A stretch of 51,126 bases of DNA from a bacterium (GCA_018824305.1 JAHJGM010000059.1:1-51126); one strand, 5' to 3'; counted from the stretch's first letter, positions 42,146 to 51,126 are shown. Numbers and translations are program-made. The notes: generated by a model not told the origin, from the letters alone.

Positions 42146-44062
42146 CTAGCTATTTATTTTTTTAACCTCTTCTAACATACTATCCATCAAAACAAATAAC
42201 TCAGAACTTGCTTTTTCCATCTCTTTGAAATTTTTAATGATCTCATCTTTATGCTCTAAAACATTTGTCGAAGGATTTTCCGCCTCTAAGAATTTCATAT
42301 TTCCATTTGCGTTTTTGTGTACAATAGAGTGAGGTGCAGAAAATTTCGGATATGCTCCCGTATGGTCAAATCTCTCTTTTCCTTCACCGTCATACCATTT
42401 GCCTAAACGACATCCATGATGATCGACTACAGAGAGTACAGGCTTAGCAGTGATAATACTGTTATATGCACGTGATTTGTAAAGGATATGATCTATTTTA
42501 GCCAAAACAACAAATACACTGTTTTCCATACTGAAAGAGGATTTGACTATACTTGATGAGTTATCACTAAGTTCCGTCAATGTTTTTTCAAACTCATATA
42601 TCTTATTTGTTGATTCCTCCACGATAACGCTCATCGAATCACTGCTCGCTTGTATCTCACTCATCCCCTGTTGTAAAGTCTTAATAGAGATGGATATCTC
42701 GCCTGTTGCTTTATGTGTACGCTCAGCGAGTTTTCTTACTTCATCTGCGACAACTGCGAAACCACGACCGTGTTCACCCGCACGCGCAGCTTCGATTGCA
42801 GCGTTAAGTGCCAAGAGATTCGTTTGATCTGCGATATCGGTAATAAGTTCGATTACAGACGTAATATTTTCAGCCTGAGACGCAAGTTCATCTATAGCAT
42901 GGCTGTTTATACCGACCTGCTCTTTTAAACTTTCCAGCTCTTTCACTATCTGTTCTGTATTCTCTTTAGAATCAGTTGCCTGAGTCTCAGCGGATTTTGT
43001 CGCCTGCGTGACAGTTTTGAGTGCTTCGATGTTATTTGCAAGATCTTGTTGGATAAGAGTCATACTTTCCGTAACACCGATGCTCAAACTGCTTAGTTCA
43101 GAATTAAAGCTGTCTTGTTTCTTTTTATGCTCCTGTTCTTTCATAACAAAGATGCTCTCTTTTACAAGTTCAATAGCACTGACAAATTCACCCTTCATCC
43201 CATCAGCTTTGATCTCAAAACTAAAGTCACCTTTTGATGCTCTACTGATCGAACTATTGATTTGATGCACAAAATTTTCAATTTGATCTAAAAGCGATGA
43301 AAGGGCAATGCCCATGACTCCAAACTCGGTAGTAGTATTTTTAGTAATATCTTTATGTTTTAAATGACCTTCTGCCGTATTTTTCATAACCTGAGTAAAA
43401 TCACTTATGCCGCTAATAATGGATCTAATAAGAATTTGAGAGAATATCAAAACTCCGATGCCTATACCGATCCCTGAAATTAGTGCAACATATTTGTAGA
43501 TAGACATAGTTTTAGACATACTGTCACTTGCAACCTCTAAACCACTTTTCTTCAAATTAACGACTTTTTTAAATTTTTCACGTGCATCTTGAGCCGGAGG
43601 GGTCAATGTTGCTTTATATATCTTATAAATTCCCTCTTTGTTTTGACTTATTTGTTCAGGAGTTAAAGACTGCATTAACTTAAATGCATTATTCAAAAAA
43701 AACATTGTTGATTTTTCTGCTTCTTCTATTAACTGAAGTTCATTTTCATCGATAGCAGTCTCTCTAAGATTTTTAAAGTTTTTAGATATATTCTCAATTC
43801 TTTGTGATATCGTTTCTATATCTTTCTCATGGTCTCCGCCTAAAATAATATCTCTATCTGTTCTACTCACAAAATTCATATCTGCTTCTATTGATAGCGT
43901 ATAAATTTGACCTGCAACGTCTTTGTCTTTTAAAGTATGAAATTTTGAGTCTATGTTATTTAAAATAAAAAATATAAATACCGATCCTGAAAATATTGAT
44001 AATACTATGAAGATCAAAAGAAAGTTCATCTTTTTATGAATACTTATGTTAGAAAAGTCCAT
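42146..44062 (-). CDS. methyl-accepting chemotaxis protein with C-terminal CZB domain
   Basis: The 638 residues are a transmembrane chemoreceptor. Membrane segments are at about 13-32 and 190-212, enclosing a helical periplasmic sensor. A HAMP domain (about 213-265) and a second HAMP-like segment follow. The signalling tip is [43 protein letters not shown] (key parts [34 protein letters not shown]). At the C-terminus is a CZB zinc-binding domain with HGCRLGKWY, two more His in the [13 protein letters not shown] stretch, and DHILYKS. CZB receptors report zinc or oxidants such as hypochlorite. The flagellar genes in the window supply the output. No cheW or cheA is nearby. Confidence 0.95.
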   Translation of the reverse strand: MDFSNISIHKKMNFLLIFIVLSIFSGSVFIFFILNNIDSKFHTLKDKDVAGQIYTLSIEADMNFVSRTDRDIILGGDHEKDIETISQRIENISKNFKNLRETAIDENELQLIEEAEKSTMFFLNNAFKLMQSLTPEQISQNKEGIYKIYKATLTPPAQDAREKFKKVVNLKKSGLEVASDSMSKTMSIYKYVALISGIGIGIGVLIFSQILIRSIISGISDFTQVMKNTAEGHLKHKDITKNTTTEFGVMGIALSSLLDQIENFVHQINSSISRASKGDFSFEIKADGMKGEFVSAIELVKESIFVMKEQEHKKKQDSFNSELSSLSIGVTESMTLIQQDLANNIEALKTVTQATKSAETQATDSKENTEQIVKELESLKEQVGINSHAIDELASQAENITSVIELITDIADQTNLLALNAAIEAARAGEHGRGFAVVADEVRKLAERTHKATGEISISIKTLQQGMSEIQASSDSMSVIVEESTNKIYEFEKTLTELSDNSSSIVKSSFSMENSVFVVLAKIDHILYKSRAYNSIITAKPVLSVVDHHGCRLGKWYDGEGKERFDHTGAYPKFSAPHSIVHKNANGNMKFLEAENPSTNVLEHKDEIIKNFKEMEKASSELFVLMDSMLEEVKKINS

Positions 44063-44134
44063 TTCTACGCCCTGCCTTGATTTGTAATATCCGATTATTT
44101 TATCATATTTTATTATAAAGTATACATTTATGTA

Positions 44135-44494
44135 CTACCAATCTTTAAATATTTCAGACTTATGTTTATCTTTCTTATACTTCCTATTGTTTTTAGTTTT
44201 TTCAAGTTTATTAGCCTTGTATAATATATCACATTTTATATTTTCGATGGATTCGTCACTGTTTAAATTTGCGATAATCTCTTTTACCAATACCTCTAAA
44301 TCACTAAACTCACCCTTATATAACGCTACACTTTGTGTTTTTTGAAAATATTTTAAATTACTCTCGATCTTTTTATCATATCCCTCTTTAGTAATACCAT
44401 CAGGCAAGGATAAATACGACACTACACTTTTTAGAAATCTTTCCAATACTCTTATATATTTAAGTCTTAAAGAAGACTCTATTTTATTTGACAT
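44135..44494 (-). CDS. hypothetical basic, helical protein
   Basis: I do not recognise this 119-residue protein. It is predicted by eye to be mostly helical, without membrane segments or signal peptide. It ends in a very basic tail (NKLEKTKNNRKYKKDKHKSE). Cysteine occurs once. It lies between the chemoreceptor gene (same strand, 72 bp away) and the divergent rhodanese gene, in the part of the window with most accessory genes. The AT-rich sequence and lack of known relatives suggest a lineage-specific gene. Confidence 0.6.
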   Translation of the reverse strand: MSNKIESSLRLKYIRVLERFLKSVVSYLSLPDGITKEGYDKKIESNLKYFQKTQSVALYKGEFSDLEVLVKEIIANLNSDESIENIKCDILYKANKLEKTKNNRKYKKDKHKSEIFKDW

Positions 44495-44520
44495 TATTTA
44501 CCCAATTATTAATTTATACA

Positions 44521-44536
44521 AGTATAATTATATACT
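44521..44536 (+). promoter_or_regulatory. divergent promoter with inverted repeat before the rhodanese gene
   Basis: AGTATA-ATTA-TATACT is an inverted repeat that contains TATAAT (44523-44528), a -10 element about 30 bp before the rhodanese start. The 64-bp gap must also hold the promoter of the minus-strand hypothetical gene. Confidence 0.4.
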
Positions 44537-44558
44537 AAAAACTCATAGGACATATTAT

Positions 44559-44954
44559 ATGAAAATATTCATACTCTCACTTCTTTTTATCGTCACATCT
44601 TTGTTTGCCCAAGTCACAAAAATATACCCGAACAAAGATTTTTTAAGCAACAATATTCCCGTAGTCGACATAAGGACTGAGGGTGAATGGAAAGAAACAG
44701 GACTCTTAAAAGGTGCCATTCCCATAACTTTTTTTGATGAAAAAGGCAATTACAACGTTCCCGTTTTCTTAAAAGAGTTGTCAGAAAAAGTCGACGTAAA
44801 AAAACCATTTGCCCTAGTTTGCAGAACAGGAAGTAGAACAAACCTAGTTTCAAAGTTTCTATCCAATGAACTTGGCTACGATGTTTACGACTTAAGTGGC
44901 GGGATGATGTACATCATAGGTGAAAAACTACCTATAATTCCTTATAAAAAATAG
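44559..44954 (+). CDS. periplasmic rhodanese-domain protein
   Basis: The 131 residues start with a signal peptide (about 1-18, MKIFILSLLFIVTSLFAQ). A single rhodanese domain follows, with VVDIRTEGEWKETG near residue 35 and the active-site loop VCRTGSRTN near residue 88, whose Cys would carry a persulfide. Export indicates sulfur transfer or redox work in the periplasm, reasonable for a sulfur-metabolising Campylobacterota, but the partner is unknown. The gene stands alone. Confidence 0.92.
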   Translation: MKIFILSLLFIVTSLFAQVTKIYPNKDFLSNNIPVVDIRTEGEWKETGLLKGAIPITFFDEKGNYNVPVFLKELSEKVDVKKPFALVCRTGSRTNLVSKFLSNELGYDVYDLSGGMMYIIGEKLPIIPYKK

Positions 44955-44970
44955 TTTTTAACATTATTTC

Positions 44971-44986
44971 TGGCATAATAATTGCT
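44971..44986 (+). promoter_or_regulatory. sigma-54 (RpoN) promoter of the diguanylate cyclase gene
   Basis: TGGCATAATAATTGCT has GG and GC separated by exactly 10 bases and keeps the TGGCA and TTGCT consensus parts, close to the RpoN boxes of Campylobacterota flagellar genes. It lies 40 bp before the gene start, which puts transcription start near 44997. Confidence 0.75.
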
Positions 44987-44989
44987 TGC

Positions 44990-45006
44990 TTCCATAGAAT
45001 ATGGAA
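44990..45006 (+). promoter_or_regulatory. inverted repeat at the expected transcription start
   Basis: TTCCATA-GAA-TATGGAA is a perfect 7-bp inverted repeat with a 3-base spacer. It covers the position where transcription from the sigma-54 promoter should begin, so a repressor site is more likely than a complete RNA hairpin. Confidence 0.45.
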
Positions 45007-45026
45007 ACAAAATGAAGGGATAATGT

Positions 45027-46256
45027 TTGAAATTTATTGATACTCTTCGCATAAAAAGTAAGCTTTTATTTCTCTTCATACTCATAACACTTGGTCTTAC
45101 ATTCATCGGAATCGTCGGGACAGTAAACATCTCTTCAATGAAAAAGAATCTTGATTCTTTATATTTTGCTTCTTTTATTACTGTATTGGAACTAGATGAT
45201 ATTTTAAATACCTATCATATGAAACTTCAAACAAATATCTATCTGGCAAAAAACAATAGCATAAATCCTCAGCAAATAGCAGATATTATTGATCAATCTA
45301 TCAATAAAATAGACAAGAGCTGGGAGCATTATAAAAATCAGTATAAAAGCAATGATGAACTTCCATATGTCAACTATGCTACTATAGAGATTGAAAAATC
45401 AAAAAAATATTTTCAAGAATTGAAACAAGTATGTATGAACGGCTGCGATACAAGAAAGATTTCTATAGAAACATTAACTTCACAAATCACACATATCGAT
45501 ACTATCATATATAAACTAAGAGCCTATGAGATAGAGAGTGCCAAGTTTCAACGAAAAGAGCTTCTAGAGACATACTATGAAACGAAAATACGATTAGGAC
45601 TTATCCTGTTTTTTACAATAGGCGGTGTCTTACTCATCTCTTTTGCTGTTTTTAGAAGTATACAAAAAGACCAGTCAGATTTAGAAATCGCTTCCCGCAA
45701 GCTCAAAGAAGTAAATAAGAAACTGGAAAATGCCTCTTATACAGATTCGCTTACAAATCTACATAACAGACGATACTTCAATATGGTGTTTGACAGAGAA
45801 GTCAAACGTGCAAAGCGTGCAAGATCTCAGATAACATTTATGATGCTTGATGTGGACTTTTTCAAACAATATAACGATACATACGGACATATAGAGGGGG
45901 ATCTCGCGCTAAAAGCGGTTGCAAAAGTCCTCAAATCTGTTTTAAAAAGACCTAGTGATTTTGTTTTTAGACTCGGTGGAGAAGAGTTCGGAGTTCTTGC
46001 TACAGACATAGATGAAGAAGATAGTGCAGCACTGGCTCAAAAGATATGTACTGAGATGGAAAATTCAAAAATACCGCACAGTGCCAATAAGGTCAGTAAA
46101 TATTTAACCCTCTCTATAGGTGTCGTGTCATGTATAGCCGATGAGACATTAAATGAAGAAGATATCATCAAACAAGCCGATAAAAAGCTCTATGAAGCTA
46201 AGAAAAACGGAAGAAACAGATACATTATGAGCTGCGGGATCATTAGCTTAATATAA
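45027..46256 (+). CDS. membrane diguanylate cyclase (GGDEF domain)
   Basis: This enzyme should make cyclic di-GMP from two GTP. The 409 residues have membrane segments at about 13-33 and 190-209 around a helical periplasmic sensor that resembles four-helix-bundle receptors. A short coiled coil (about 212-240) leads to the GGDEF domain, with the active motif GGEEF (317-321) and an intact product-inhibition site Arg308-x-x-Asp311 five residues before it. The start is TTG at 45027 with AAGGGA 6 bases upstream. A nearby ATG at 45023 gives only a 5-codon frame. The sigma-54 promoter upstream suggests co-regulation with flagellar assembly. Confidence 0.94.
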   Translation: MKFIDTLRIKSKLLFLFILITLGLTFIGIVGTVNISSMKKNLDSLYFASFITVLELDDILNTYHMKLQTNIYLAKNNSINPQQIADIIDQSINKIDKSWEHYKNQYKSNDELPYVNYATIEIEKSKKYFQELKQVCMNGCDTRKISIETLTSQITHIDTIIYKLRAYEIESAKFQRKELLETYYETKIRLGLILFFTIGGVLLISFAVFRSIQKDQSDLEIASRKLKEVNKKLENASYTDSLTNLHNRRYFNMVFDREVKRAKRARSQITFMMLDVDFFKQYNDTYGHIEGDLALKAVAKVLKSVLKRPSDFVFRLGGEEFGVLATDIDEEDSAALAQKICTEMENSKIPHSANKVSKYLTLSIGVVSCIADETLNEEDIIKQADKKLYEAKKNGRNRYIMSCGIISLI

Positions 46257-46480
46257 ATAATCTCTTTTTTAATCTATCTCAATCTATTGTTCTCAATAGT
46301 GAACTTCTATTAAAATGTCTATCGAGCCTTATTGACTTAGCTGCATATCATTCTTATACAAAAGATACTATCTCTTATAAAGTCTTTCTATTAATAGTTA
46401 TATATACATGCTAATACAAAAATATCTATATCTATGACTACCAATTAAAACTATATATATAAAAATGATTATTGAAATTA
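46257..46480. other. gene-free AT-rich gap after the cyclase gene
   Basis: The gap between the cyclase and porin stops is 281 bp, with the porin terminator at its right end. The rest has no open frame with a start and ribosome-binding site. A 6-bp hairpin CTATTG/CAATAG (46284-46299) is the only structure seen. Confidence 0.5.
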
Positions 46481-46517
46481 AAAAAAAGAGAGAGAAGCTT
46501 TCGCCCGAAGGCGAAAG
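46479..46517 (-). terminator. intrinsic terminator of the porin gene
   Basis: Read on the minus strand, CTTTCGCC-TTCG-GGCGAAAG is a perfect 8-bp stem with a stable TTCG tetraloop, followed by a pyrimidine tract that ends in a run of T. It lies 20 bp past the porin stop. It is the clearest terminator in the window, as expected for a very highly expressed gene. Confidence 0.9.
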
Positions 46518-46537
46518 AAGTTAACTAAAACTTTATA

Positions 46538-47941
46538 TTAGAAGTTTAGAGTTAAGTATGCTTGTACTTGAGAATATGCAGAACCTTCTGTTGAAGTTCC
46601 AACGTTTTGATCTGTAGCTTTGATATTGCTGTAAACAAGACTTGCATCAAGTGGACCGAATGATCTGCTTGCAGTTACAGTAACTTCTGTTAATTTTCTT
46701 TCAACATTTGCAGTACCAGTATTCAATGTACCATTTAAAACAGCACCTTTTGAACTTTGTGTTACATCTGTATAATAAACACCAAAATCAGCTATGTCTT
46801 TTACAGGTACTTCTAATGTAACATTATATGCTGTTGCACCTGACTCAGTTACATAACCATAGTTCCACCATGCTTCAGTATAAAGTTTAGATTGAGCAGT
46901 TCCTAGTGCAGTTGCAGTATTGAAACCTGCTCCTATATTATCACTATCACCTGTTGAAGAGTATGAACCTTTGATTGTAAACATATCTTTCATCTCATAT
47001 CCAACCATTACAGCATATACATCACCACTTAAGTCTTTTGTAACGCCTAAACCAGTTAATAAATCACTGCCTTTTTCAAGTGTAACACCTGAATATTGAG
47101 CACCGACCATAATACCGTCCATGCTTAAATCTGCTTGTAACCAGTATGCTTGAGCTAGTTTTGATACATCATAGTACCAACCTTGAACAGTTAAAGGTTT
47201 GAAAGAGTTATTGATGATACCAGCTGCATATGCACCGTTTTCACCGTAAGTTGTAAAAGTTCCATTTTGGTTAACAACTGCACCAACTGCTAAACCTAAA
47301 CCTGCAACTGTATTTGAAAGACTTTGTCCATATGTTTCAGTACCATTTCCGTTACCTACATATGCACCTACTAAAGTAGTATCTGGTAAATCACTATTAA
47401 TTGCAACAGCTGATTCAAAGCTATTGCTTTCGATTGACCAAGTTTCAGTAAACGCAAGAGGAGTATCCAAGTTCATACGACCAACTTTTAAAGTCGTTTT
47501 ACCAGCAGTTACAGCTGCCCATGCTTCATTCATCCAGCTAGAGTTTTCAACTTTAGCTCCATTATATGGTGATGCACTTGCATAACTAGCAGCAGTACCA
47601 GTAGTTACACCATGAGAACCAGCCCATACGTTACTTACCATATTGTTCTCTAAACCTAAAGTAGAGATTGCTGTATATGCAGCACCCGCACTTACGCTTA
47701 CTAAATCATTTTTAGCTAAATCAGCTGATACATTTAAGTGTAAAGCAGCATCTGCAGCAGAAGAGTCTTTATCAAAAAGAGTACCGCTTGTTTTACCTAC
47801 TAAAGCATTAGATGTTTGATCTTTTGCATCTTTTGTACTATAGAAAACTTGTGCATCACCAGATATCTTAATGTTATCAACTGCGAACGCTGACGCACCA
47901 ACTAATACCGCTGCTGCTAAACTCATTTTTACTATTTTCAT
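46538..47941 (-). CDS. major outer membrane porin
   Basis: The 467 residues begin with a signal peptide (MKIVKMSLAAAVLVGASAFA, about 1-20). Alternating beta strands follow throughout (for example TLKVGRMNLDTPLAFTETW), and the protein ends in Phe (AYLTLNF), the outer-membrane assembly signal recognised by BamA. It is rich in Ala, Thr, Gly and Ser and has no cysteine. Codon use is strongly biased, with many GCA, ACT and GTA codons, unlike its neighbours, which fits very high expression. It has its own extended -10 promoter and terminator. It resembles the Campylobacterota major porins, but transport specificity cannot be read. Confidence 0.88.
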   Translation of the reverse strand: MKIVKMSLAAAVLVGASAFAVDNIKISGDAQVFYSTKDAKDQTSNALVGKTSGTLFDKDSSAADAALHLNVSADLAKNDLVSVSAGAAYTAISTLGLENNMVSNVWAGSHGVTTGTAASYASASPYNGAKVENSSWMNEAWAAVTAGKTTLKVGRMNLDTPLAFTETWSIESNSFESAVAINSDLPDTTLVGAYVGNGNGTETYGQSLSNTVAGLGLAVGAVVNQNGTFTTYGENGAYAAGIINNSFKPLTVQGWYYDVSKLAQAYWLQADLSMDGIMVGAQYSGVTLEKGSDLLTGLGVTKDLSGDVYAVMVGYEMKDMFTIKGSYSSTGDSDNIGAGFNTATALGTAQSKLYTEAWWNYGYVTESGATAYNVTLEVPVKDIADFGVYYTDVTQSSKGAVLNGTLNTGTANVERKLTEVTVTASRSFGPLDASLVYSNIKATDQNVGTSTEGSAYSQVQAYLTLNF

Positions 47942-47989
47942 TCATTCTCCTTAAATAAGCTTGACCTATTTTAATTTTTTGTCGAAACC

Positions 47990-47995
47990 ATTGTA
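47990..47995 (-). promoter_or_regulatory. extended -10 element of the porin gene
   Basis: On the minus strand TGCTACAAT is an extended -10 (TGn-TACAAT) 48 bp before the porin start. An AAGGAG ribosome-binding site (47947-47952) lies 5 bases before the ATG. Confidence 0.6.
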
Positions 47996-48067
47996 GCACA
48001 CATTTCTTAAAAATTTCTGTAATAACAAATAAATTATTTTCAGTGTAACACCCCCTATTTCAAGGAG

Positions 48068-48086
48068 TTATCACATAATTATCACA
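48068..48086. promoter_or_regulatory. tandem TTATCACA repeat between porin and lipoprotein genes
   Basis: TTATCACA occurs at 48068-48075 and again at 48079-48086, an exact direct repeat with an 11-bp period, one DNA turn. OmpR-type regulators bind such phased direct repeats. It lies about 75 bp upstream of the porin -10 and 40 bp upstream of the lipoprotein -10. Confidence 0.45.
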
Positions 48087-48122
48087 GCAACAGATGCAAT
48101 ATTATAAAAAACACTCTTTTTT

Positions 48123-48131
48123 TGATATACT
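48123..48131 (+). promoter_or_regulatory. extended -10 element of the lipoprotein gene
   Basis: TTGATATACT contains TGA-TATACT, an extended -10, 41 bp before the ATG. AAAGGG precedes the start codon by 6 bases. Confidence 0.5.
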
Positions 48132-48172
48132 TGTGTTTCATTTAAAAAAAAATTAAGTTATAAAGGGTTTTT

Positions 48173-48578
48173 ATGGGTTTTACTAACCATATCATTATGT
48201 TTACTTCTGTAACACTCGCACTTACTGCATGTAGCGGGCACACTTTGCAAGACTATGCAGATGAACATTTTAATAATAAAGATGAAATTAAAAAAGAGAT
48301 CATCACACCGACAAAAAATAAAGAACTAAACACTATATCCCCATCACATCAAGATAAAGAGGATGGCAAGATGCAAAAATCGCTGGATAATTGGCTTGAG
48401 AATGACTGGACGCCGACTGTTGAAAAGAATGAGACCATAAAAAAGATGGATGAGAATGAGAGTAGAAACTTCACTCTGCAAGAATATGTAGATAAAGTAG
48501 GCGCTTATATCAAAAATAAGCCAAAGTCAAATGAGCCGTCTATGAAAGAGAAGATGGACAAGATGCCCGTTATAGGGA

Positions 48579-48583
<5 letters not shown>
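48173..48583 (+). CDS. putative lipoprotein
   Basis: The 136 residues start with a lipoprotein signal peptide (MGFTNHIIMFTSVTLALTAC) whose lipobox LTAC puts the lipidated Cys at position 20. The mature part is very hydrophilic, rich in Lys, Glu, Asn and Asp, with several short helices (HTLQDYADEHF, NFTLQEYVDKVGAYIK) and no known domain. The two LQDYAD/LQEYVD segments are a weak internal repeat. It is divergent from the porin and convergent with fabI, with only 6 bp between the two stops. Function unknown. Confidence 0.75.
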
Positions 48584-49423
<840 letters not shown>

Positions 49424-49479
49424 TTATCTCCTTAATTTTATTTCATAAAATGAAGGGAACCCCCTATCATTTTTATTAC

Positions 49480-49531
49480 GTAAAAGGAAGTAATCCCTTT
49501 TACTACGATAACTCTGCGTTCTCTTCGGCAG
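49480..49531 (-). terminator. two hairpins between tpiA and fabI
   Basis: CTCTGC/GCAGAG (49512-49533 region) and GTAAAAGG (49480-49487)/CCTTTTAC (49496-49503) are two stems in the 152-bp gap after tpiA. Neither has a long T-run, although the second is followed on the minus strand by GTAATAAAAATG. They could end the pgk-tpiA transcript before the fabI promoter. Confidence 0.4.
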
Positions 49532-49569
49532 AGTGCCCATGCCACTTTGTAACTTTTTAACTTTTTAAC

Positions 49570-50274
49570 TTATTTTATATTGTCTGCATCATTTATCATA
49601 GAGCAAAAATCATTCACATTTAATGCTCCGCTTCCTACCAACACACCGTCTACATTTTCTAAAGGCAATATCTCTTTTACATTATCCACTTTAACACTTC
49701 CGCCGTAAAGCAGAGGAGCTTTACATGTAAGGCGAAGTGCAGTGTGGACTTTTACGATATCTTCATTTGTCGGAGTAAGCCCTGTACCTATCGCCCAAAC
49801 AGGCTCATAAGCAACGATTAAATTTTCATAATCCATATCAATCCCGACCATTTGAGAAGCAAGATAATCCATCATCTTTGCTTCTCCGCTTTCTCTTACA
49901 TCTAAAGGTTCGCCGATGCAATAGATGATCTTGTATCCCAAAGCCTTATAGAAATTATACTTGCTGATTATAAACTCTTGACTCTCTTTTAAAACATGTC
50001 GACGTTCACTATGACCGATAAGAACAGTTTTGATATTAAACTCATCTAGTTGATCCGTGCCTATCTCTCCAGTGAATGCCCCGTTTTTTGTCGGATATGC
50101 ATTTTGAACACCGATATTTACTTTACCGCTGTGATTATCCAAAGAGGTTGCTGTCGGGAATACAAAAACTTCTTGACGAACATTATTATCAGATACGAAT
50201 TTTTCTAAGTGAATCAGATACTCTTTTGTCTCTAAACGCGTTAAGTTTGTCTTGAAGTTTGCTGCAATGATCAT
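49570..50274 (-). CDS. tpiA: triosephosphate isomerase
   Basis: TpiA interconverts dihydroxyacetone phosphate and glyceraldehyde-3-phosphate. At 234 residues it is the short form common in this phylum. Active-site residues are in place: Asn and Lys in AANFKTN (near the start), His in IGHSERR (about residue 85), Glu in VAYEPVWAIGTG (about 155), and the phosphate loop LYGGSVK. Its ATG overlaps the last base of the pgk stop (TAATG). One TTACATGTAA palindrome inside is read Leu-Thr-Cys-Lys. Confidence 0.97.
   Translation of the reverse strand: MIIAANFKTNLTRLETKEYLIHLEKFVSDNNVRQEVFVFPTATSLDNHSGKVNIGVQNAYPTKNGAFTGEIGTDQLDEFNIKTVLIGHSERRHVLKESQEFIISKYNFYKALGYKIIYCIGEPLDVRESGEAKMMDYLASQMVGIDMDYENLIVAYEPVWAIGTGLTPTNEDIVKVHTALRLTCKAPLLYGGSVKVDNVKEILPLENVDGVLVGSGALNVNDFCSMINDADNIK
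49721..49730. repeat. TTACATGTAA palindrome in tpiA (different codon phase)
   Basis: Exact copy in the 13-base form CTTTACATGTAAG. It is read Leu-Thr-Cys-Lys, the same phase as the nadC copy and different from the Leu-His-Val copies. Confidence 0.8.
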
Positions 50275-51126
50275 TATTCAGCCGCCACTTTGACAAGAGG
50301 TTCAACGCCCGGAAGAGTTTTGCCTTCTAAAAGTTCCAGCGATGCTCCGCCGCCTGTAGAGATAAATGTCATCTCGTCATCAAGTCCAATACGCTGAACT
50401 AAGTCAGCCGTATCTCCCCCGCCTACAACAGTTGTCGCATAACTGTCCGCTACGTAACCGGCTATTTTTATCGAGCCGCGTGCAAAACGTTCCATCTCAT
50501 ACACACCCATCGGTCCGTTCCATAAAACTGTTTGAACGTTATTTAAAACTTCACGGTAAAGTCTGACCGTTGCAGGCCCGATATCCAGTCCCATCCAACC
50601 GTCTGGGATCTCTTGAGATGTCACAGCCTTACTGACGGCCTCCGCATCAAACTTCTCCGCAGCAATAATATCAACCGGGAGATAGAACTTCACACCGAGT
50701 CTTTTCGCTTCGTCCATAATGCGCCCTGCTTCATCGAGCAAGTCATCCTCAACAAGTGAAGCACCGATGTTGTAACCAAGCTTTTTCAAGAATGTAAATG
50801 CCATGCCTCCGCCGATAAGTATCTTATCTACGCGTGGAAGAAGATTGACCAGTGCTTCGAGTTTACCGGAGACTTTGCTACCGCCTACTATCGCAACGAA
50901 TGGACGTGCAGGTTTTTTCATCAATGTTGCAAAAAACTGAATCTCTTTTTGAAGTAAAAATCCTGCGGCTTTAGAGTTGTTATCAAAAAAATGCGTGATC
51001 CCTTCTACCGAAGCGTGAGCACGGTGAGAGACACCGAATGCGTCGTTTATATAGATGTCTGCCATTGATGCCAGTTTTTTTGACAACTCTTCATTGTTTT
51101 TTGTCTCGCCTGCTTCAAAACGAAGA
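50274..51126 (-). CDS. pgk: phosphoglycerate kinase (5' part cut by window edge)
   Basis: Pgk makes ATP from 1,3-bisphosphoglycerate in glycolysis or uses ATP in gluconeogenesis. The frame is open to the right edge and enters at [14 protein letters not shown], so about 115-120 N-terminal residues are missing. A TTG inside the window is not the real start. Visible motifs are [19 protein letters not shown], the hinge [28 protein letters not shown], the nucleotide-binding [10 protein letters not shown] and [11 protein letters not shown], and the C-terminal [21 protein letters not shown]. It is directly coupled to tpiA by TAATG. Confidence 0.97.
   Translation of the reverse strand, partial: LRFEAGETKNNEELSKKLASMADIYINDAFGVSHRAHASVEGITHFFDNNSKAAGFLLQKEIQFFATLMKKPARPFVAIVGGSKVSGKLEALVNLLPRVDKILIGGGMAFTFLKKLGYNIGASLVEDDLLDEAGRIMDEAKRLGVKFYLPVDIIAAEKFDAEAVSKAVTSQEIPDGWMGLDIGPATVRLYREVLNNVQTVLWNGPMGVYEMERFARGSIKIAGYVADSYATTVVGGGDTADLVQRIGLDDEMTFISTGGGASLELLEGKTLPGVEPLVKVAAE

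Noticed and set aside
44086-44099. FliA-type promoter before the chemoreceptor (minus-strand TCGGATATT)
   Set aside because: It differs from the CGATAT-type -10 expected and has no convincing -35; not strong enough to list.
46284-46299. Hairpin CTATTG/CAATAG after the cyclase gene as a terminator
   Set aside because: The stem is AT-rich, only 6 bp, and lacks a T-run.
49545-49570. Short tandem repeat TAACTTTT after tpiA
   Set aside because: Only about 2.5 copies in an AT-rich gap; too short to treat as a functional repeat.

Overview
The window looks like a chromosomal segment of a flagellated Campylobacterota (former Epsilonproteobacteria), most like Sulfurimonas or a relative. The evidence is an AT-rich sequence, the block mnmA...fliY-fliM-fliA-(small membrane protein)-flhG-flhF-folK-aroQ-mqnF-sppA, the block lpxC-tsaB-thrB-ylxR-infB-rbfA-rimP, a futalosine-route menaquinone gene, and an HsrA-type regulator beside fdx, ppx, folB and plsY. 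From memory the same neighbourhoods occur in Campylobacter jejuni. I cannot name the species. Almost every base lies in recognisable housekeeping genes. I see no insertion sequence, prophage, CRISPR array or rRNA.

Layout. 1-7211 (minus): mnmA (cut by the left edge) and a flagellar regulation and switch operon (aroQ, folK, flhF, flhG, membrane protein, fliA, fliM, fliY). 7310-9751 (plus): mqnF, sppA and a small orphan membrane protein. 9821-17042 (minus): ylxR-infB-rbfA-rimP-ribD-ubiE-xseA and an FmdE-domain gene. 17075-24598 (minus): nadA-nadC-flhB-DHH phosphoesterase-M23 peptidase-lpxC-tsaB-thrB. 24707-25647 (plus): plsY-folB, converging on a Kef-type antiporter. 27515-31428 (plus): hsrA, a histidine kinase, fdx and ppx/gppA. 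31455-33677 (minus): bamA. 33911-34741 (plus): tyrA. 34738-41157 (minus): a complete Bat operon (MoxR, DUF58, one-TM protein, BatA, fused BatB/BatC, BatD). 41354-41541: tRNA-Lys and tRNA-Glu behind a strong promoter. 41586-48583: accessory and signalling genes (hypothetical protein, CZB chemoreceptor, rhodanese, GGDEF cyclase, porin, lipoprotein). 48590-51126 (minus): fabI, tpiA and pgk (cut by the right edge).

Genes are tightly packed, and many neighbours overlap by the four bases ATGA, which suggests translational coupling. Two convergent pairs share a TTAA that serves as a stop codon on both strands.

The most unusual signal is not a gene. The 10-bp palindrome TTACATGTAA occurs ten times exactly, with further near copies, where about 0.2 would be expected by chance. 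A 13-base extension (CTTACATGTAAAG on either strand) occurs six times. The copies cluster in xseA and ribD, fall in different reading frames elsewhere, and one forms the -35 element of the histidine kinase promoter. This resembles a highly iterated palindrome or uptake/organisation sequence. Other points of interest are a near-consensus sigma-54 promoter before the diguanylate cyclase, an HsrA with an intact phospho-acceptor next to a kinase, an 11-bp-phased direct repeat between porin and lipoprotein, and a terminator-like hairpin at the start of the tRNA transcript.
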